A DNA stretch of 64,000 bases from assembly GCF_030209835.1 (NCBI RefSeq), contig NZ_JARVRF010000007.1:106055-170054 (forward strand), given 5' to 3'. The stretch is from Arthrobacter sp. efr-133-R2A-120. GTDB taxonomy: Bacteria; Actinomycetota; Actinomycetes; Actinomycetales; Micrococcaceae. Numbering within the stretch: position 1 is the first letter of the stretch; every line of letters starts with the position of its first letter. Of this stretch, positions 1 through 9,331 are shown piece after piece. Under the pieces are notes generated by a model. The model did not search any database and was not told where the DNA came from. It saw only the letters and a list, made by a program, of their open reading frames with translations. The position numbers were made by a program, and so were the translations under genes.

Positions 1-12
1 CCTGCCGCCCGC

Positions 13-55
13 TTTTCGGTAGCACAATCTTTTCGGTAGCAAAATTTCAGTAGCA
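13..55. repeat. three short direct repeats upstream of xseA
   Basis: The 12-mer TTTTCGGTAGCA occurs at 13-24 and 30-41, and a variant (TTTCAGTAGCA) at 45-55. They lie directly in front of the xseA ribosome site. No function is evident. Similar short-period repeats occur in other intergenic spaces of this window (9.33, 34.0, 55.5 and 63.9 kb). Confidence 0.7.
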
Positions 56-142
56 CCTATAGCAGGGATGCTTCCGGCACCTCCTAGCAAAGTACCAGCG
101 AGGACAGAACCATGCACCAGCCACCAACAGGAGGCTACCCGC

Positions 143-1546
143 GTGTCCTATGATGCCGTTCCCGGCGGCGCGCCACGGGCGTTGCCGATTTCCGGACTCC
201 CGAACGCGGGAGACCAGGAAGAAGTGTCCGCCGGAGAAGAGTCCACGAAGGCAGAGTCAACCCTGCCCGCGACGGCGTCGGAGACAAGTCCGGACAATCC
301 TTGGCCGCTGCAGCTTCTGTCCCGCAAGCTCAAGACCCACATAGAACGGGCCCCGGCCGCGTGGATCGAAGGCCAGGTCATCGAACTCAACCGTCGCGGG
401 GGCAGTGCCTTCGTGACGCTGCGGGACACCGACGCCGAAATCTCCTTGCCCGCGTCACTGTGGTCCAACGTCCTGGACCGCCAGAAGATGCCGCTGGAGC
501 GTGGCTCACGCGTCGTGGCCTTGGTGAAACCCGCATTCTGGCTCAAGACCGGCCGGCTCAACATGTCGATCAAGGACATCCGTCCCGTCGGCCTCGGCGA
601 TCTCCTCGCCAGAATCGAACGCTTGCGCCAGGCCCTTGGCGCTGAAGGGCTGTTTTCAGACTCGAGGAAGAAACGGCTGCCCTTGCTCCCCCACCGGATC
701 GGGCTCATCACCGGCCGCGATTCCGACGCCAAGAAAGACGTCCTGCGCAACGCGGCCCTTCGCTGGCCCGCCGTCGAATTCGCCGTCCGGGAAGTTGCAG
801 TCCAGGGTGTCACGGCAGTCAGCCAGATCCTGGCTGCGCTCAAGGAACTCGATGCCGATCCGCACGTGGATGTGATCGTGATCGCCCGTGGTGGTGGAGC
901 CCTGGAAGATCTGCTTCCGTTCAGCAACGAAGAACTGGTCCGGGCAGTATCCGCAGCGGCCACCCCGGTAGTCAGCGCAATTGGCCATGAGGCCGACCAC
1001 CCTATCCTGGACGATGTCGCCGACCTTCGTGCATCCACGCCCACCGACGCCGCGAAGAGGATCGTCCCCGACGTCTCCGAGGAACTGGCAAGGGTACGTC
1101 AGGCCCGCGAGCAGCTACGCCGCGGCGTCGGACGCCTCGTGGACCGCGAAACGGATCGACTCCATGCGTTGAGATCGCGCCCCGTGCTGGCGTCCCCCGA
1201 GGGAATGGTCATTGCACGGGAAGAGGACGTCGAACGGCTCCGGAAACATGCCCACACCGCGGTGAGCTCCGCAGTTGTACGCGCACTTGATCAGGTGCAC
1301 CACCTCCGCGCCCAGGTGAGGGCATTGTCCCCCCAAAAAACGCTCGACCGGGGGTACGCCGTCGTCCAGGTCGCAGGGGCGGACGGAGTGGGCCATGACG
1401 TCGTCCGGAACCCGGATCAAGCCCCCGACGGCACGGAGCTGACCCTCCGCCTGGCGGAAGGCCGCCTTGCGGCCGTATCTTCCGGAGCTCCCGTATCTTC
1501 CGGAGCTCCCGGGCACCCCAGTAAGCACCAGCACAATGAGGACTGA
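143..1546 (+). CDS. xseA: exodeoxyribonuclease VII large subunit
   Basis: Large subunit of exonuclease VII, the cytoplasmic enzyme that degrades single-stranded DNA to oligonucleotides in repair. An N-terminal OB-fold (region containing WIEGQVIELNRRG) is followed by the catalytic domain with the conserved stretches GLITGRDSDAKKDV, ARGGGALEDL and AIGHEADHPILDD. The protein is 467 residues, usual for the family. I place the start at GTG 143 because an AGGAGG box at 129-134 lies eight bases upstream; the frame is also open to ATG 68, but that adds a low-complexity N-terminus without a ribosome site. It is followed after three bases by xseB, so the two subunits are co-transcribed. The C-terminus holds a duplicated VSSGAP from an 18-bp tandem repeat (1473-1508). 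Confidence 0.95.
   Translation: MSYDAVPGGAPRALPISGLPNAGDQEEVSAGEESTKAESTLPATASETSPDNPWPLQLLSRKLKTHIERAPAAWIEGQVIELNRRGGSAFVTLRDTDAEISLPASLWSNVLDRQKMPLERGSRVVALVKPAFWLKTGRLNMSIKDIRPVGLGDLLARIERLRQALGAEGLFSDSRKKRLPLLPHRIGLITGRDSDAKKDVLRNAALRWPAVEFAVREVAVQGVTAVSQILAALKELDADPHVDVIVIARGGGALEDLLPFSNEELVRAVSAAATPVVSAIGHEADHPILDDVADLRASTPTDAAKRIVPDVSEELARVRQAREQLRRGVGRLVDRETDRLHALRSRPVLASPEGMVIAREEDVERLRKHAHTAVSSAVVRALDQVHHLRAQVRALSPQKTLDRGYAVVQVAGADGVGHDVVRNPDQAPDGTELTLRLAEGRLAAVSSGAPVSSGAPGHPSKHQHNED
1473..1508 (+). repeat. 18-bp in-frame tandem duplication at the xseA 3' end
   Basis: The unit CCGTATCTTCCGGAGCTC occurs twice head to tail (1473-1490, 1491-1508), adding six codons (VSSGAP twice) to the disordered C-terminal tail of XseA. 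It keeps the frame and lies outside the catalytic domain, so it is probably neutral. Confidence 0.9.
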
Positions 1547-1549
1547 GAA

Positions 1550-1807
1550 ATGACAGCAGAGAACACATCCCCTGCGGCCAAGGCTTCCGCCGACAACCTG
1601 GACGCCCTCAGCTATGAGGAAGCCCGCGAGCAGCTCATGGCCGTGGTTGGCCGCCTTGAAGCCGGCGGAGCAAGCCTTGAAGAATCGCTCGCTCTCTGGG
1701 AACGCGGCGAAGCCTTGGCGAAGCGCTGCGAAGAGTGGCTGGAGGGTGCCCGCAGGAGGCTGGCCGCGGCCCGGAACAGCGGCGAGGATGACCCGGCGGC
1801 CAGCTAG
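1550..1807 (+). CDS. xseB: exodeoxyribonuclease VII small subunit
   Basis: Small subunit of exonuclease VII; several copies bind the large subunit's coiled coil to form the holoenzyme. At 85 residues it has the family's typical short length, and the core [20 protein letters not shown], then [15 protein letters not shown], is the XseB signature. It starts three bases after the xseA stop, with GAGG about nine bases before the ATG. Its last four bases overlap the stop of the convergent polyphosphate kinase gene, leaving no room for a conventional terminator between the two. Confidence 0.95.
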   Translation: MTAENTSPAAKASADNLDALSYEEAREQLMAVVGRLEAGGASLEESLALWERGEALAKRCEEWLEGARRRLAAARNSGEDDPAAS

Positions 1808-2658
1808 GATCGGACCGCCAGGGCCCGTTCCGCCGCCACATCAAAGTCGGCTTTAGGCCAGCCCAGATCCAGTTTCTCGAGCGCCTCCAGAAGAAGCTCC
1901 TGGACAGCGATCCTCGCAAACCACTTCTTGTTCGCCGGAACCACATACCAAGGCGCCACCTCGGTTGACGTTTTCTCGAACACGAGCTGATAGGCCTCCA
2001 TGTAGGAATCCCAAAACGCGCGTTCCTTGAGATCGCCCGTGCTGTACTTCCAGTGCTTGGACGGGTCGTCCAAGCGTGACAGCAGGCGTTCCTTCTGTTC
2101 ATCGCGGCTGATGTTGAGCATCACCTTGACGATCGCCGTGCCCTGTTCGGCGAGGCGTGCCTCGAACCCGTTGATGGCCGCGTAGCGCCGTTCCAGTTCG
2201 GCCTCATCAGCCCAACCGTGCACTCGGTGAATGAGCACATCCTCATAGTGCGAACGGTCAAAAACCCCGACGAATCCGGCGGCGGGAAGTGCCTTCTCGA
2301 TCCGCCAGAGGAAATCGTGGGCTTTCTCCTCGTCGGTGGGAGCCTTGAACGGAGCAACCTTGACACCTTGGGGATCCATGGATCCGACGACGTGCTCCAC
2401 GATCCCGCCCTTGCCGGCAGTATCCATTGCTTGGAGGATCAACAGCACCCGTTTGGAGGAGCCAAACTTTCCCTCGGCAAAGAGCATTTCCTGCAGTTCG
2501 TCCAAGCGTTCGTCCTGGGCGGCCAGTAAGGCGACGCCGTCAGGCTTCTTCCCCTTGTAGCCCGGCGTCGATTCCGGGTCCACCTCGGACAACAAGAAGC
2601 CCGGCCGGGCTTTCAGTTCCTTTGACGGACTGTGCTTGAAACGCACTGCAGCGGCCAT
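1804..2658 (-). CDS. PPK2-family polyphosphate:nucleotide phosphotransferase
   Basis: Polyphosphate kinase 2 family enzyme (284 residues), which moves phosphate between polyphosphate and nucleotides. The Walker A-like motif MDTAGKGG lies at residues 78-85 and the Walker B/lid motif FDRSHYED at 133-140, both standard for single-domain PPK2 enzymes. The sequence does not show directly whether it prefers nucleoside mono- or diphosphates. ATG 2658 is preceded by GAGGGG. The gene is convergent with xseB and shares its last four bases with it. The aminotransferase lies 50 bases upstream on the same strand. Confidence 0.9.
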   Translation of the reverse strand: MAAAVRFKHSPSKELKARPGFLLSEVDPESTPGYKGKKPDGVALLAAQDERLDELQEMLFAEGKFGSSKRVLLILQAMDTAGKGGIVEHVVGSMDPQGVKVAPFKAPTDEEKAHDFLWRIEKALPAAGFVGVFDRSHYEDVLIHRVHGWADEAELERRYAAINGFEARLAEQGTAIVKVMLNISRDEQKERLLSRLDDPSKHWKYSTGDLKERAFWDSYMEAYQLVFEKTSTEVAPWYVVPANKKWFARIAVQELLLEALEKLDLGWPKADFDVAAERALAVRS

Positions 2659-2708
2659 TTCGACGTCCCCTCTGGTCCGGCCGCATTCATCGCGGCTTGC
2701 ACAACAGG

Positions 2709-3929
2709 CTAGTTGCCTTGGTACCGCCCCAGGAAGTCCGCCATGCGGCCGATCGCTTCTTCAATATCCTTGACGTTTGGCAAGGTCACCATGCGGAAGT
2801 GGTCCGGACGCACCCAGTTGAAGGCCCGTCCATGTGAGACGAGGATCTTTTGTTCCTTGAGTAGGTCGAGGACGAACTTCTCGTCGTCGCGGATGTGATA
2901 GACCTCAGGGTCCAACTTCGGGAACAGATAAAGGGCACCCCGGGCCTGTTGTGTGCTCACGCCAGGAATGGCGTTGAGCAGATCGTAGGCCTTGTTCCGC
3001 TGTTCAAGGAGCCTGCCGCCGGGCAGGATGAGATCGTTGATGCTCTGGTGGCCACCGAGGGCGGTCTGGATGGCATGCTGCGCCGGCACGTTGGCGCACA
3101 GGCGCATGTTGGCCAGCAGGTTGATGCCCTCGAGGTAGTCCGCGGCGTCCTTCTTGGGACCGGAGATGGCCATCCAGCCGGCACGGTAGCCACATACCCG
3201 GTAGGCCTTGGACAATCCGCTGAACGTCAGGCAGAGCACGTCGTCGCCGGTGAGTGCGGCAAGATTCACGTGGACAGCGTCTTCGTAGAGGATCTTCTCG
3301 TAGATCTCATCGGCGAACACCACAAGGCCATGCTTCTCGGCCAGGGCCACGATCTTCTTGAGGGTTTCCTCCGGGTACACAGCACCCGTGGGGTTGTTCG
3401 GGTTGATGACCACGATGCCCTTGGTTTGAGGCGTGATCTTCGATTCCATGTCCTCAAGGTCCGGCTGCCAGCCCGATTCTTCGTCGCACAGATAGTGGAC
3501 CGGACGGCCGCCCGCGAGTGCGACCGAGGCGGTCCAGAGCGGGTAGTCGGGAGTGGGAATGAGAATCTCATCCCCCACTTCCAGCAGCGCCATGAGCGAC
3601 ATGGTGATGAGCTCGCTGACGCCGTTGCCAAGATAGATGTCGTCAACGTGGATGTTTTGGATGCCGCGGGTCTGGTAGTACTGCGAGACGGCGGTGCGGG
3701 CCGAGAAAATTCCGCGCGAATCGCTGTAGCCCTGGGCATGTGGCAGATGGCGGATCATGTCCACCAGGATCGCGTCCGGCGCTTCAAATCCGAACGGTGC
3801 CGGGTTTCCGATGTTCAGTTTGAGGATGCGGTGACCCTCTGCCTCCATCTGCTGGGCGGCCTGAAGAATCGGTCCACGGATGTCGTAAAGGACATTATGA
3901 AGCTTGGTGGACTGCTTGAATTCTGCCAT
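2709..3929 (-). CDS. PLP-dependent aminotransferase, AlaA/alanine type
   Basis: Class I/II fold-type I aminotransferase of 406 residues, most like the AlaA group that interconverts alanine/pyruvate and glutamate/2-oxoglutarate. Visible landmarks: NIGNPAPFGF near residue 39, the NPNNPTG loop at 176-182, FADEIY at 206-211, and the Schiff-base lysine K241 in SGLSKAYRVCGYRAGW. It is well conserved and of normal length. The exact amino acid specificity is inferred from overall similarity. It appears to be a single transcription unit, separated from the upstream osmoprotectant operon by two strong hairpins. Confidence 0.88.
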   Translation of the reverse strand: MAEFKQSTKLHNVLYDIRGPILQAAQQMEAEGHRILKLNIGNPAPFGFEAPDAILVDMIRHLPHAQGYSDSRGIFSARTAVSQYYQTRGIQNIHVDDIYLGNGVSELITMSLMALLEVGDEILIPTPDYPLWTASVALAGGRPVHYLCDEESGWQPDLEDMESKITPQTKGIVVINPNNPTGAVYPEETLKKIVALAEKHGLVVFADEIYEKILYEDAVHVNLAALTGDDVLCLTFSGLSKAYRVCGYRAGWMAISGPKKDAADYLEGINLLANMRLCANVPAQHAIQTALGGHQSINDLILPGGRLLEQRNKAYDLLNAIPGVSTQQARGALYLFPKLDPEVYHIRDDEKFVLDLLKEQKILVSHGRAFNWVRPDHFRMVTLPNVKDIEEAIGRMADFLGRYQGN

Positions 3930-3983
3930 TCATCAAATATGCCATACCGGGGATGTACTTCCGTTGAGACATCACTCACATTC

Positions 3984-4032
3984 AGGACGACGGCGGCGGG
4001 GCCCCCAAAGGGTTCCACGCCGCCGTCGTCCT
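3984..4032 (-). terminator. 15-bp perfect hairpin downstream of the osmoprotectant operon
   Basis: Arms AGGACGACGGCGGCG (3984-3998) and its exact complement (4018-4032) enclose a 19-base loop. It lies between the end of the ABC operon and the aminotransferase start, so it probably terminates the operon on the minus strand. There is no T-run after it, so termination may be Rho-assisted or the structure may have another role. Confidence 0.6.
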
Positions 4033-4057
4033 TGGCAGGGGCCTCCGCCGCCTGGGC

Positions 4058-4110
4058 CCCCGCTACCGAGGGGCCCCAATAGAGCTTGCGAGATTGGGGA
4101 GGTAGCGGGG
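4058..4110 (-). terminator. two-part hairpin immediately after the osmoprotectant operon
   Basis: Outer arms CCCCGCTACC (4058-4067) and GGTAGCGGGG (4101-4110) are nested around inner arms CCCCAAT (4074-4080) and ATTGGGG (4093-4099). It lies 47 bases beyond the binding-protein stop, upstream of the second hairpin at 3984-4032. The best reading is a terminator or 3' stabilising structure. Confidence 0.55.
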
Positions 4111-4156
4111 AGGGTTCCCTGGACGAGCGGAGCGAGGCGAGGGAGGCGGTGGGGAC

Positions 4157-5101
4157 CTACTTCACGATCCCTTTGTCCTTGAGCCAAGCGGCAGCAGCGT
4201 CCTTGGGATTCTGCTTTTGGTTGCCGCTGACTGCCCGGTTGAGGTTGATGAGGTCATCCGTGGTCAGGATCTTGGAAACGTTGTTGAGGGCTGCCTTCGC
4301 CTTGTCCGTCATCTTGGCCATGTTGTATAGCGGGAGGACCTGCTGGGCCTTGAAGTTGTTCTTGGGATCATCCAGGACCACCAGGGCGTTGTCCTGGATG
4401 GACGGCGTGGTGGTGTAGATGTCGGCAACCTGGACGTCGTTGGAGAGCAGGGCCTGCAGCGTGAGGTTGCCGCCGCCGTCGCTGAACGGCTTCAGGCCCT
4501 TGAGCACGCAGTTGTAGTTGGCCTTGAGGCCCGGGAACCCATAGGCGCGGGTCTCAAAGGTTGCAGGTGCTGCCATCGTGAAGTCCCCACAGACCTTGGC
4601 AAGGTCTTCGATGGACTTGAGCTGGTACTTCTCCGCCGTGGCCTTCGTGACAACCATGGCGTCCTTGTCTTCAGCCTTGGCGGGGTCGAGCACTCCGAGG
4701 CCCTGTGGAAGCTTCCCGGGCAGCGCTTTGTAGACGTCATCGGCCGAGACCTGCGTGGCGTTGGCGTCCAGGTAGGACAAGAGGTTGCCGGAATAGTCGG
4801 GGGCGAGGTCGATCGAACCGTCCTGGACAGCCTTGAAGTAGATTTCCCGGGATCCGATATTGGGCTTGGTGGTAGCAGTGACGCCGGCGGCGTTAAGTGC
4901 TCCGGCGTAGATTTCGGCGATGACTTGGCTCTCGGGGAAATCTGCCGAGCCCACAGTGAGCGAGCCGCCGGCCCCGGAGGGAGCGTTGGTGGACGGGGTG
5001 GACAGCGGGCTGCCGCCACACGCGCTCAGAGCAAGCGCAATGCCGACTCCGGCCGCCAGGCCGCCGAACCCGCGGCGGGTCAGGGTGACGGGTTGCTTCA
5101 T
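4157..5101 (-). CDS. osmoprotectant ABC transporter substrate-binding lipoprotein
   Basis: Glycine betaine/choline-type binding protein (OpuCC/ProX-like, 314 residues). The N-terminus combines a twin-arginine-like TRRGFGG with a lipobox LSAC (cleavage before Cys 28), so it is exported and lipid-anchored. The body has the family features VGSADFPESQVIAEIYAGAL, then DLAPDYSGNLLSYLD and a TPSIQDN segment. It is the last gene of a four-gene operon and overlaps the preceding permease by four bases (ATGA). Ligand specificity among betaine, choline and carnitine is not resolved. Confidence 0.9.
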   Translation of the reverse strand: MKQPVTLTRRGFGGLAAGVGIALALSACGGSPLSTPSTNAPSGAGGSLTVGSADFPESQVIAEIYAGALNAAGVTATTKPNIGSREIYFKAVQDGSIDLAPDYSGNLLSYLDANATQVSADDVYKALPGKLPQGLGVLDPAKAEDKDAMVVTKATAEKYQLKSIEDLAKVCGDFTMAAPATFETRAYGFPGLKANYNCVLKGLKPFSDGGGNLTLQALLSNDVQVADIYTTTPSIQDNALVVLDDPKNNFKAQQVLPLYNMAKMTDKAKAALNNVSKILTTDDLINLNRAVSGNQKQNPKDAAAAWLKDKGIVK

Positions 5102-5844
5102 GCGGTACCTCCTTGAACGGCAGCCCCTGCTGGTGCGGCGGCTGCGAGATCTCCGGCGGCCTTATGGCCGCCGCTGGAATCGATGGAAAGTCCGGGCGGG
5201 AGGAGGATCCTCTGCGCCATGGCCAGAATGAGGTCGACGGCGATTGCCAACGCCGCGATGAGCAGTGACCCGCCGAGCATGCGGGGGAAGTCCTGGAGGA
5301 CCAATCCGTCAAAAAGATAACGCCCCAAGCCGCCCAACGGAAGGTACGCCACCACGGAAACCGTTGCGATGACCTGGAGGACCGCCGTGCGGATGCCACC
5401 GAACATGACCTGGAGTCCGTTGGGCAGCTCCACCCGGAACAAGATCTGGAGTTCTGTCATGCCCATGGCCCGGGCCCCGTCAACCACTGTTGGATCCACG
5501 CTGGAAATCCCCGCGTAGGTCCCGGCCAGGAGGGGCGGCACCGTCAAGATGACCAGGGCCCAGACGGGAGGCATGAGTCCGCTTCCCGCCAACAGGGCAA
5601 AGAGGACAAGTAGGCCGAGGGTGGGTAGGGCCCGCAAGGCGCCGGCGAATGCCACGGCAACGACGCGCCCATGTCCCGTGTGGCCTATGAAGAGACCCAG
5701 CGGCACGGAGATGGCCGCGGCAATCACCAGGACCAGCCCGGAATACTGCAAGTGTTCCAGGAGCCGCGTGGCGATTCCGCCGCTTCCCGACCAGTGAACC
5801 GGATCCGTGAGCCAAGCGAGCGTATCCACGAAGATGTTGCTCAT
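5098..5844 (-). CDS. osmoprotectant ABC transporter permease (second)
   Basis: Inner-membrane permease of the BPD_transp_1 type, 248 residues with about five to six hydrophobic helices. The cytoplasmic EAA-like loop that contacts the ATPase is visible as DGARAMGMTELQILFRVELPNGLQVMFGG. It overlaps both neighbours by four bases, so translation is coupled. Together with the adjacent permease it forms the heterodimeric channel of an OpuC-type importer. The C-terminal 30 residues are polar and alanine-rich. Confidence 0.9.
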   Translation of the reverse strand: MSNIFVDTLAWLTDPVHWSGSGGIATRLLEHLQYSGLVLVIAAAISVPLGLFIGHTGHGRVVAVAFAGALRALPTLGLLVLFALLAGSGLMPPVWALVILTVPPLLAGTYAGISSVDPTVVDGARAMGMTELQILFRVELPNGLQVMFGGIRTAVLQVIATVSVVAYLPLGGLGRYLFDGLVLQDFPRMLGGSLLIAALAIAVDLILAMAQRILLPPGLSIDSSGGHKAAGDLAAAAPAGAAVQGGTA

Positions 5845-6551
5845 CGGGCCGCCTCCGCGTGGATCTCGGCATCCGCGATGAACTGCGCTGCTTTGGCGTC
5901 TTGCTTGGCGGTTGCCGCACCGGCACGCGTCCAGGGCGTCAGCAGCTTCTCGAGCAGGACCAAGAACGTGTCCATGATGAGGGCCAGCAGGAGAATCGCG
6001 ATGATGCCGATGACCACCTCAGTGACGAACGCTCGCTGCAGGCCGTCGGTGAACAGCATTCCCAAGTTCCCGACCCCCAGCAGCGCGGCGACGCTCACGA
6101 GGGAGATATTGCTGACGGACACCACGCGCAGGCCAGCGAAGAGCACTGGCAAGGAAAGCGGAAGGTCGATCTGCAGGAACCGTGCGGTCGGCTTGAATCC
6201 CATGGACACTGCCGCCATGCGGAGGTCGTCGTCCACGGAATCGAACGCGTCCATTGCGGCCCGCACCAGCAAGGCAACGGCATAGAGGGTGAGGGCAACC
6301 ACCACGTTGAGCGGATCCAGGATCCGGGTTCCCAGGATCGGCGGCAGGATAATGAAAAGCGCCAGGGAAGGAATGGTGTACAGCAGGGAACTTCCCGTGG
6401 TGACGACGGTCCTGAGGGTACGGTTCCGCCGGGCCAGTTGCCCCAAGGGAACCGCAATGAGCAGACCCAAAACCATGGGAATCAAAGCCAGGATCAGGTG
6501 CTCGCCGGCCCGCTCGAAGACCATGCCGCTGTTCGCCAGGAACCATTCCAT
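5841..6551 (-). CDS. osmoprotectant ABC transporter permease (first)
   Basis: Paralogous BPD_transp_1 permease (236 residues) pairing with the next gene product. The EAA-like loop is MAAVSMGFKPTARFLQIDLPLSLPVLFAGLR in outline. It overlaps the ATPase gene by one base and the second permease by four. Gene order here is ATPase-permease-permease-binding protein, unlike Bacillus opuC, where the binding protein lies between the two permeases. Confidence 0.9.
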   Translation of the reverse strand: MEWFLANSGMVFERAGEHLILALIPMVLGLLIAVPLGQLARRNRTLRTVVTTGSSLLYTIPSLALFIILPPILGTRILDPLNVVVALTLYAVALLVRAAMDAFDSVDDDLRMAAVSMGFKPTARFLQIDLPLSLPVLFAGLRVVSVSNISLVSVAALLGVGNLGMLFTDGLQRAFVTEVVIGIIAILLLALIMDTFLVLLEKLLTPWTRAGAATAKQDAKAAQFIADAEIHAEAAR

Positions 6552-7636
6552 CAGGGGGCGTCCTCCCGGTTGTGCCGGGTCTGCTCAATGAGCGCCAGCA
6601 CTTCATCGGCTTTGAGGACGCCCGCGAGCCTGCCGTCGTCGTCGACTACTACGCCAAGGCCCGAAGGTGAGGACAACGCGGCATCCAGCGCCCGGCGGAG
6701 CGTATCCCCGCGCCGGAACAAGGAGCCTCCGGGAATCAGTCCGGCGCCGTCGCGCGGCGAGGCCCATCCCATGGGCCGGGAGTCGCCGTCGAGCACCAAG
6801 GCCCATTCGCTGCTGCCCGCGGCCACTTGCGGGGCCTCGACCGTCTTGACCGGATGCACCGCAACAGCATCGGCGGGGTTGAAGGAAAGGTGGCGGAACC
6901 CCCTGTCACGGCCCACGAAGGATGCTACGAAGTCATTGGCGGGGGCCCGGAGGATCTCTTCCGGGGCCGCGTATTGCGCCAATTTGCCCCCGACGGCGAA
7001 GACGGCCACTTTGTCACCGAGCACGGTGGCCTCATCGATGTCGTGGGTGACGAAGACGATGGTCTTGGCCAGTTCGCGCTGGAGCCGGAGGAGTTCCTGC
7101 TGGAGTTCGTCGCGGACCACGGGGTCCACCGCGCTGAAGGGCTCGTCCATGAGCAATACGGGCGGGTCCGCTGCGAGCGCGCGGGCCACCCCGACTCGCT
7201 GCTGCTGGCCGCCGGACAACTGGGACGGGTACCGCTTGCCGAGCACCGAAGCCAGCCCGACGACGTCGAGCAGCTCTTCCGCCCGTTTGCGGGCCGCCGC
7301 CCTGGAAACGCCGTTGAGCCGCGGAACGGTGGCAATGTTGTCCAGCACGGAACGGTGCGGCATGAGTCCCGAAGACTGCATGACGTAACCCATGGAGCGG
7401 CGCAACTGTGCGGCCGGTTCGTTCGAAACATCCTTGCCGGCCACAGTGATGGTGCCCGAGGTGGGCTCTACCATGCGGTTGATCATCCGCAGGGACGTGG
7501 TCTTTCCGCAGCCCGAGGGGCCGACGAATACGGTGATGGCACCCTTGTCGATAGACATGCTCAATCCATCAACAGCGGGTTGTCCGCCCTGATACTGCTT
7601 GGTGACGCTCTGGAACTCAATCATGGCTTCAGCCAT
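6551..7636 (-). CDS. osmoprotectant ABC transporter ATP-binding protein with CBS region
   Basis: ATPase subunit (361 residues) of the OpuCA/ProV type. Walker A GPSGCGKTT, signature LSGGQQQR and Walker B LLMDEPFSAVDP are all intact, followed by the switch histidine in VTHDIDEA. The last 110 residues look like a CBS-type regulatory region (GLGVVVDDDGRLAGVLKADEVL), which in this family senses ionic strength. It is the first gene of the operon; the 137-base gap to the NUDIX gene should hold the promoter. Confidence 0.92.
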   Translation of the reverse strand: MAEAMIEFQSVTKQYQGGQPAVDGLSMSIDKGAITVFVGPSGCGKTTSLRMINRMVEPTSGTITVAGKDVSNEPAAQLRRSMGYVMQSSGLMPHRSVLDNIATVPRLNGVSRAAARKRAEELLDVVGLASVLGKRYPSQLSGGQQQRVGVARALAADPPVLLMDEPFSAVDPVVRDELQQELLRLQRELAKTIVFVTHDIDEATVLGDKVAVFAVGGKLAQYAAPEEILRAPANDFVASFVGRDRGFRHLSFNPADAVAVHPVKTVEAPQVAAGSSEWALVLDGDSRPMGWASPRDGAGLIPGGSLFRRGDTLRRALDAALSSPSGLGVVVDDDGRLAGVLKADEVLALIEQTRHNREDAP

Positions 7637-7773
7637 TCCGGGGCTTACCTAACTTTTCGGGCCGCAAATATCAACGATGGAACTCAATCAACAGCGAACT
7701 GATGTTCTACAGCCTAACCAGCACCACCGACGATGTCAGCGCAGGCGCGAAGACCGTAATGAATCGGCAATGC

Positions 7774-8232
7774 TCAGGGCGTCGGCAGTTTTCCGTTGAG
7801 GGGCCGCTCACTGTGCAGGCGGAGGCCGATATCGACCAGGGACACCCGGTTCAGTCCAGAAACCTTGCCCAGCGGCACCCAGGCGGCGTGGGTCGTGCTG
7901 CCGTCTATCTCATGGGTCAATTCGCCGCCCGTGATGCTTGCCTCGTAGACGAGACGGATTGCCTGGAAATCACGGTCTGATCCGTCGAGCCGCTCCTCAC
8001 CCGGCCAGTGGCCGACGTCGATGCCCAGCATCGCTCCGATGTCGGCGTCGTACCCGGTTTCCTCCTGGATCTCGCGGCGGCAACCGTCCACGGGATGCTC
8101 GCCCAAATCAAGGCCTCCTCCAGGGAGGGTCCAGCCTTCCTTGCCGTCTTGCTTCCAATAGGCGAGAAGGATCGCTCCGTCGCGGATGACCACTCCGTAC
8201 GCGGCCGGGCGGGTGTCGAACTGGATGCTCAT
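7774..8232 (-). CDS. NUDIX hydrolase
   Basis: NUDIX pyrophosphohydrolase, 152 residues. The NUDIX box runs from GGGLDLGEHPVDGCRREIQEETGYD (GX5EX7REUXEEXGU pattern) around residues 37-61, so the metal-binding glutamates are present. The substrate cannot be told. It begins at ATG 8232, divergent from the pirin gene 55 bases away, and is followed by the osmoprotectant operon on the same strand. Confidence 0.88.
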   Translation of the reverse strand: MSIQFDTRPAAYGVVIRDGAILLAYWKQDGKEGWTLPGGGLDLGEHPVDGCRREIQEETGYDADIGAMLGIDVGHWPGEERLDGSDRDFQAIRLVYEASITGGELTHEIDGSTTHAAWVPLGKVSGLNRVSLVDIGLRLHSERPLNGKLPTP

Positions 8233-8287
8233 GGAGCCAGCCTAGGCCTAAGCTGGGAGAACACTGTTCAGCACATGGAGTTGTATT

Positions 8288-9331
8288 GTGACCAACTTGG
8301 AAACGGCCCCGTCGCAGGAAGTCTGCCCAGCCGGACATCGCGGGCAAGGACCCTTTGTACAGCTCTGGCCGGCCCGCGAGGTTCCCCTGGGCGGCGTCCG
8401 GGCCATGAATGTCTCCCGCACGCTCCCCCAGCGCGGCATGCCGACCGTAGGCGCCTGGTGCTTCCTGGACAGCTTCGGCCCGGACCGCATCGCGATGAGC
8501 GTCCTTCCCCATCCGCACATGGGACTGCAGACGGTCACATGGCCCCTCGAGGGCGAGGTGCGGCACCGCGACAGCGTCGGCAGCGACGTCGTGGTCCGTC
8601 CCGGGCAGTTGAACATCATGACGGCGGGCCGAGGCATTTCGCATTCCGAGTTCGGCGTCCTGCCGGCAGGACTTCACCCTGACGCGCCCGACGGCGGCGC
8701 CCTCCTGCCGCTGTCCCGGGGCCTGCAGTTGTGGGTTGCTTTGCCCGACGCCGTAAGGCACCAGGCGCCGTCGTTCGAGCAGATCATCGAGCTGCCGGTG
8801 GTCGTGGCGGACGGTTTCAGGGCTACGGTTCTCGTGGGCGAATTCGCCGGGCAGCGCTCCCCCGCGGTCATGTACAGCCCGATTGTCGGGGTCGAAGTCT
8901 CAGCCTCGGGCGCCGTCGAGCTGCCGCTGAATCCCGATTTCGAGCATGCGGTTCTGGTCCTGGACGGTTCCGCGGTGATCGACGGCCAAGAAGTCGACCC
9001 CGGCCCCTTGGCCTTCCTCGGCATGGGCCGGGAATCGCTCCGCCTCGACGCATCTCCTGGAACCCGCTTCATGCTCCTGGGCGGCGAACCCTTCGAAGAG
9101 GACATCCTGATGTGGTGGAACTTCGTGGGCCGGACGCACGAGGAAGTGGAGCAGGCCCGCGAAGACTGGGAAGCCCAGGCGCTCCTGAGCGACGAGGACG
9201 CCCGCACCGCGCGATTCGGTTGGATCCATGGCCACGGGCCCGACGCCGGAGCAGAAGCCGGGCGCATCCCCGCACCGCCCATGCCGGGTGTCCAGCTCAA
9301 GCCGAGGTCACGGAACAGGGCTACTGACTAA
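8288..9331 (+). CDS. pirin family protein
   Basis: Bicupin of the pirin family (347 residues; GTG start). The N-terminal cupin carries the metal-binding HPHMGLQTVTWPLEGEVRHRDS segment and GRGISHSEF, so the histidines and glutamate that bind iron in pirins are present. The C-terminal cupin covers roughly residues 180-290. Bacterial pirins include quercetin dioxygenase-like enzymes and redox-responsive regulators, and the sequence does not show which this is. It is convergent with the sugar kinase gene. Confidence 0.88.
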   Translation: MTNLETAPSQEVCPAGHRGQGPFVQLWPAREVPLGGVRAMNVSRTLPQRGMPTVGAWCFLDSFGPDRIAMSVLPHPHMGLQTVTWPLEGEVRHRDSVGSDVVVRPGQLNIMTAGRGISHSEFGVLPAGLHPDAPDGGALLPLSRGLQLWVALPDAVRHQAPSFEQIIELPVVVADGFRATVLVGEFAGQRSPAVMYSPIVGVEVSASGAVELPLNPDFEHAVLVLDGSAVIDGQEVDPGPLAFLGMGRESLRLDASPGTRFMLLGGEPFEEDILMWWNFVGRTHEEVEQAREDWEAQALLSDEDARTARFGWIHGHGPDAGAEAGRIPAPPMPGVQLKPRSRNRATD

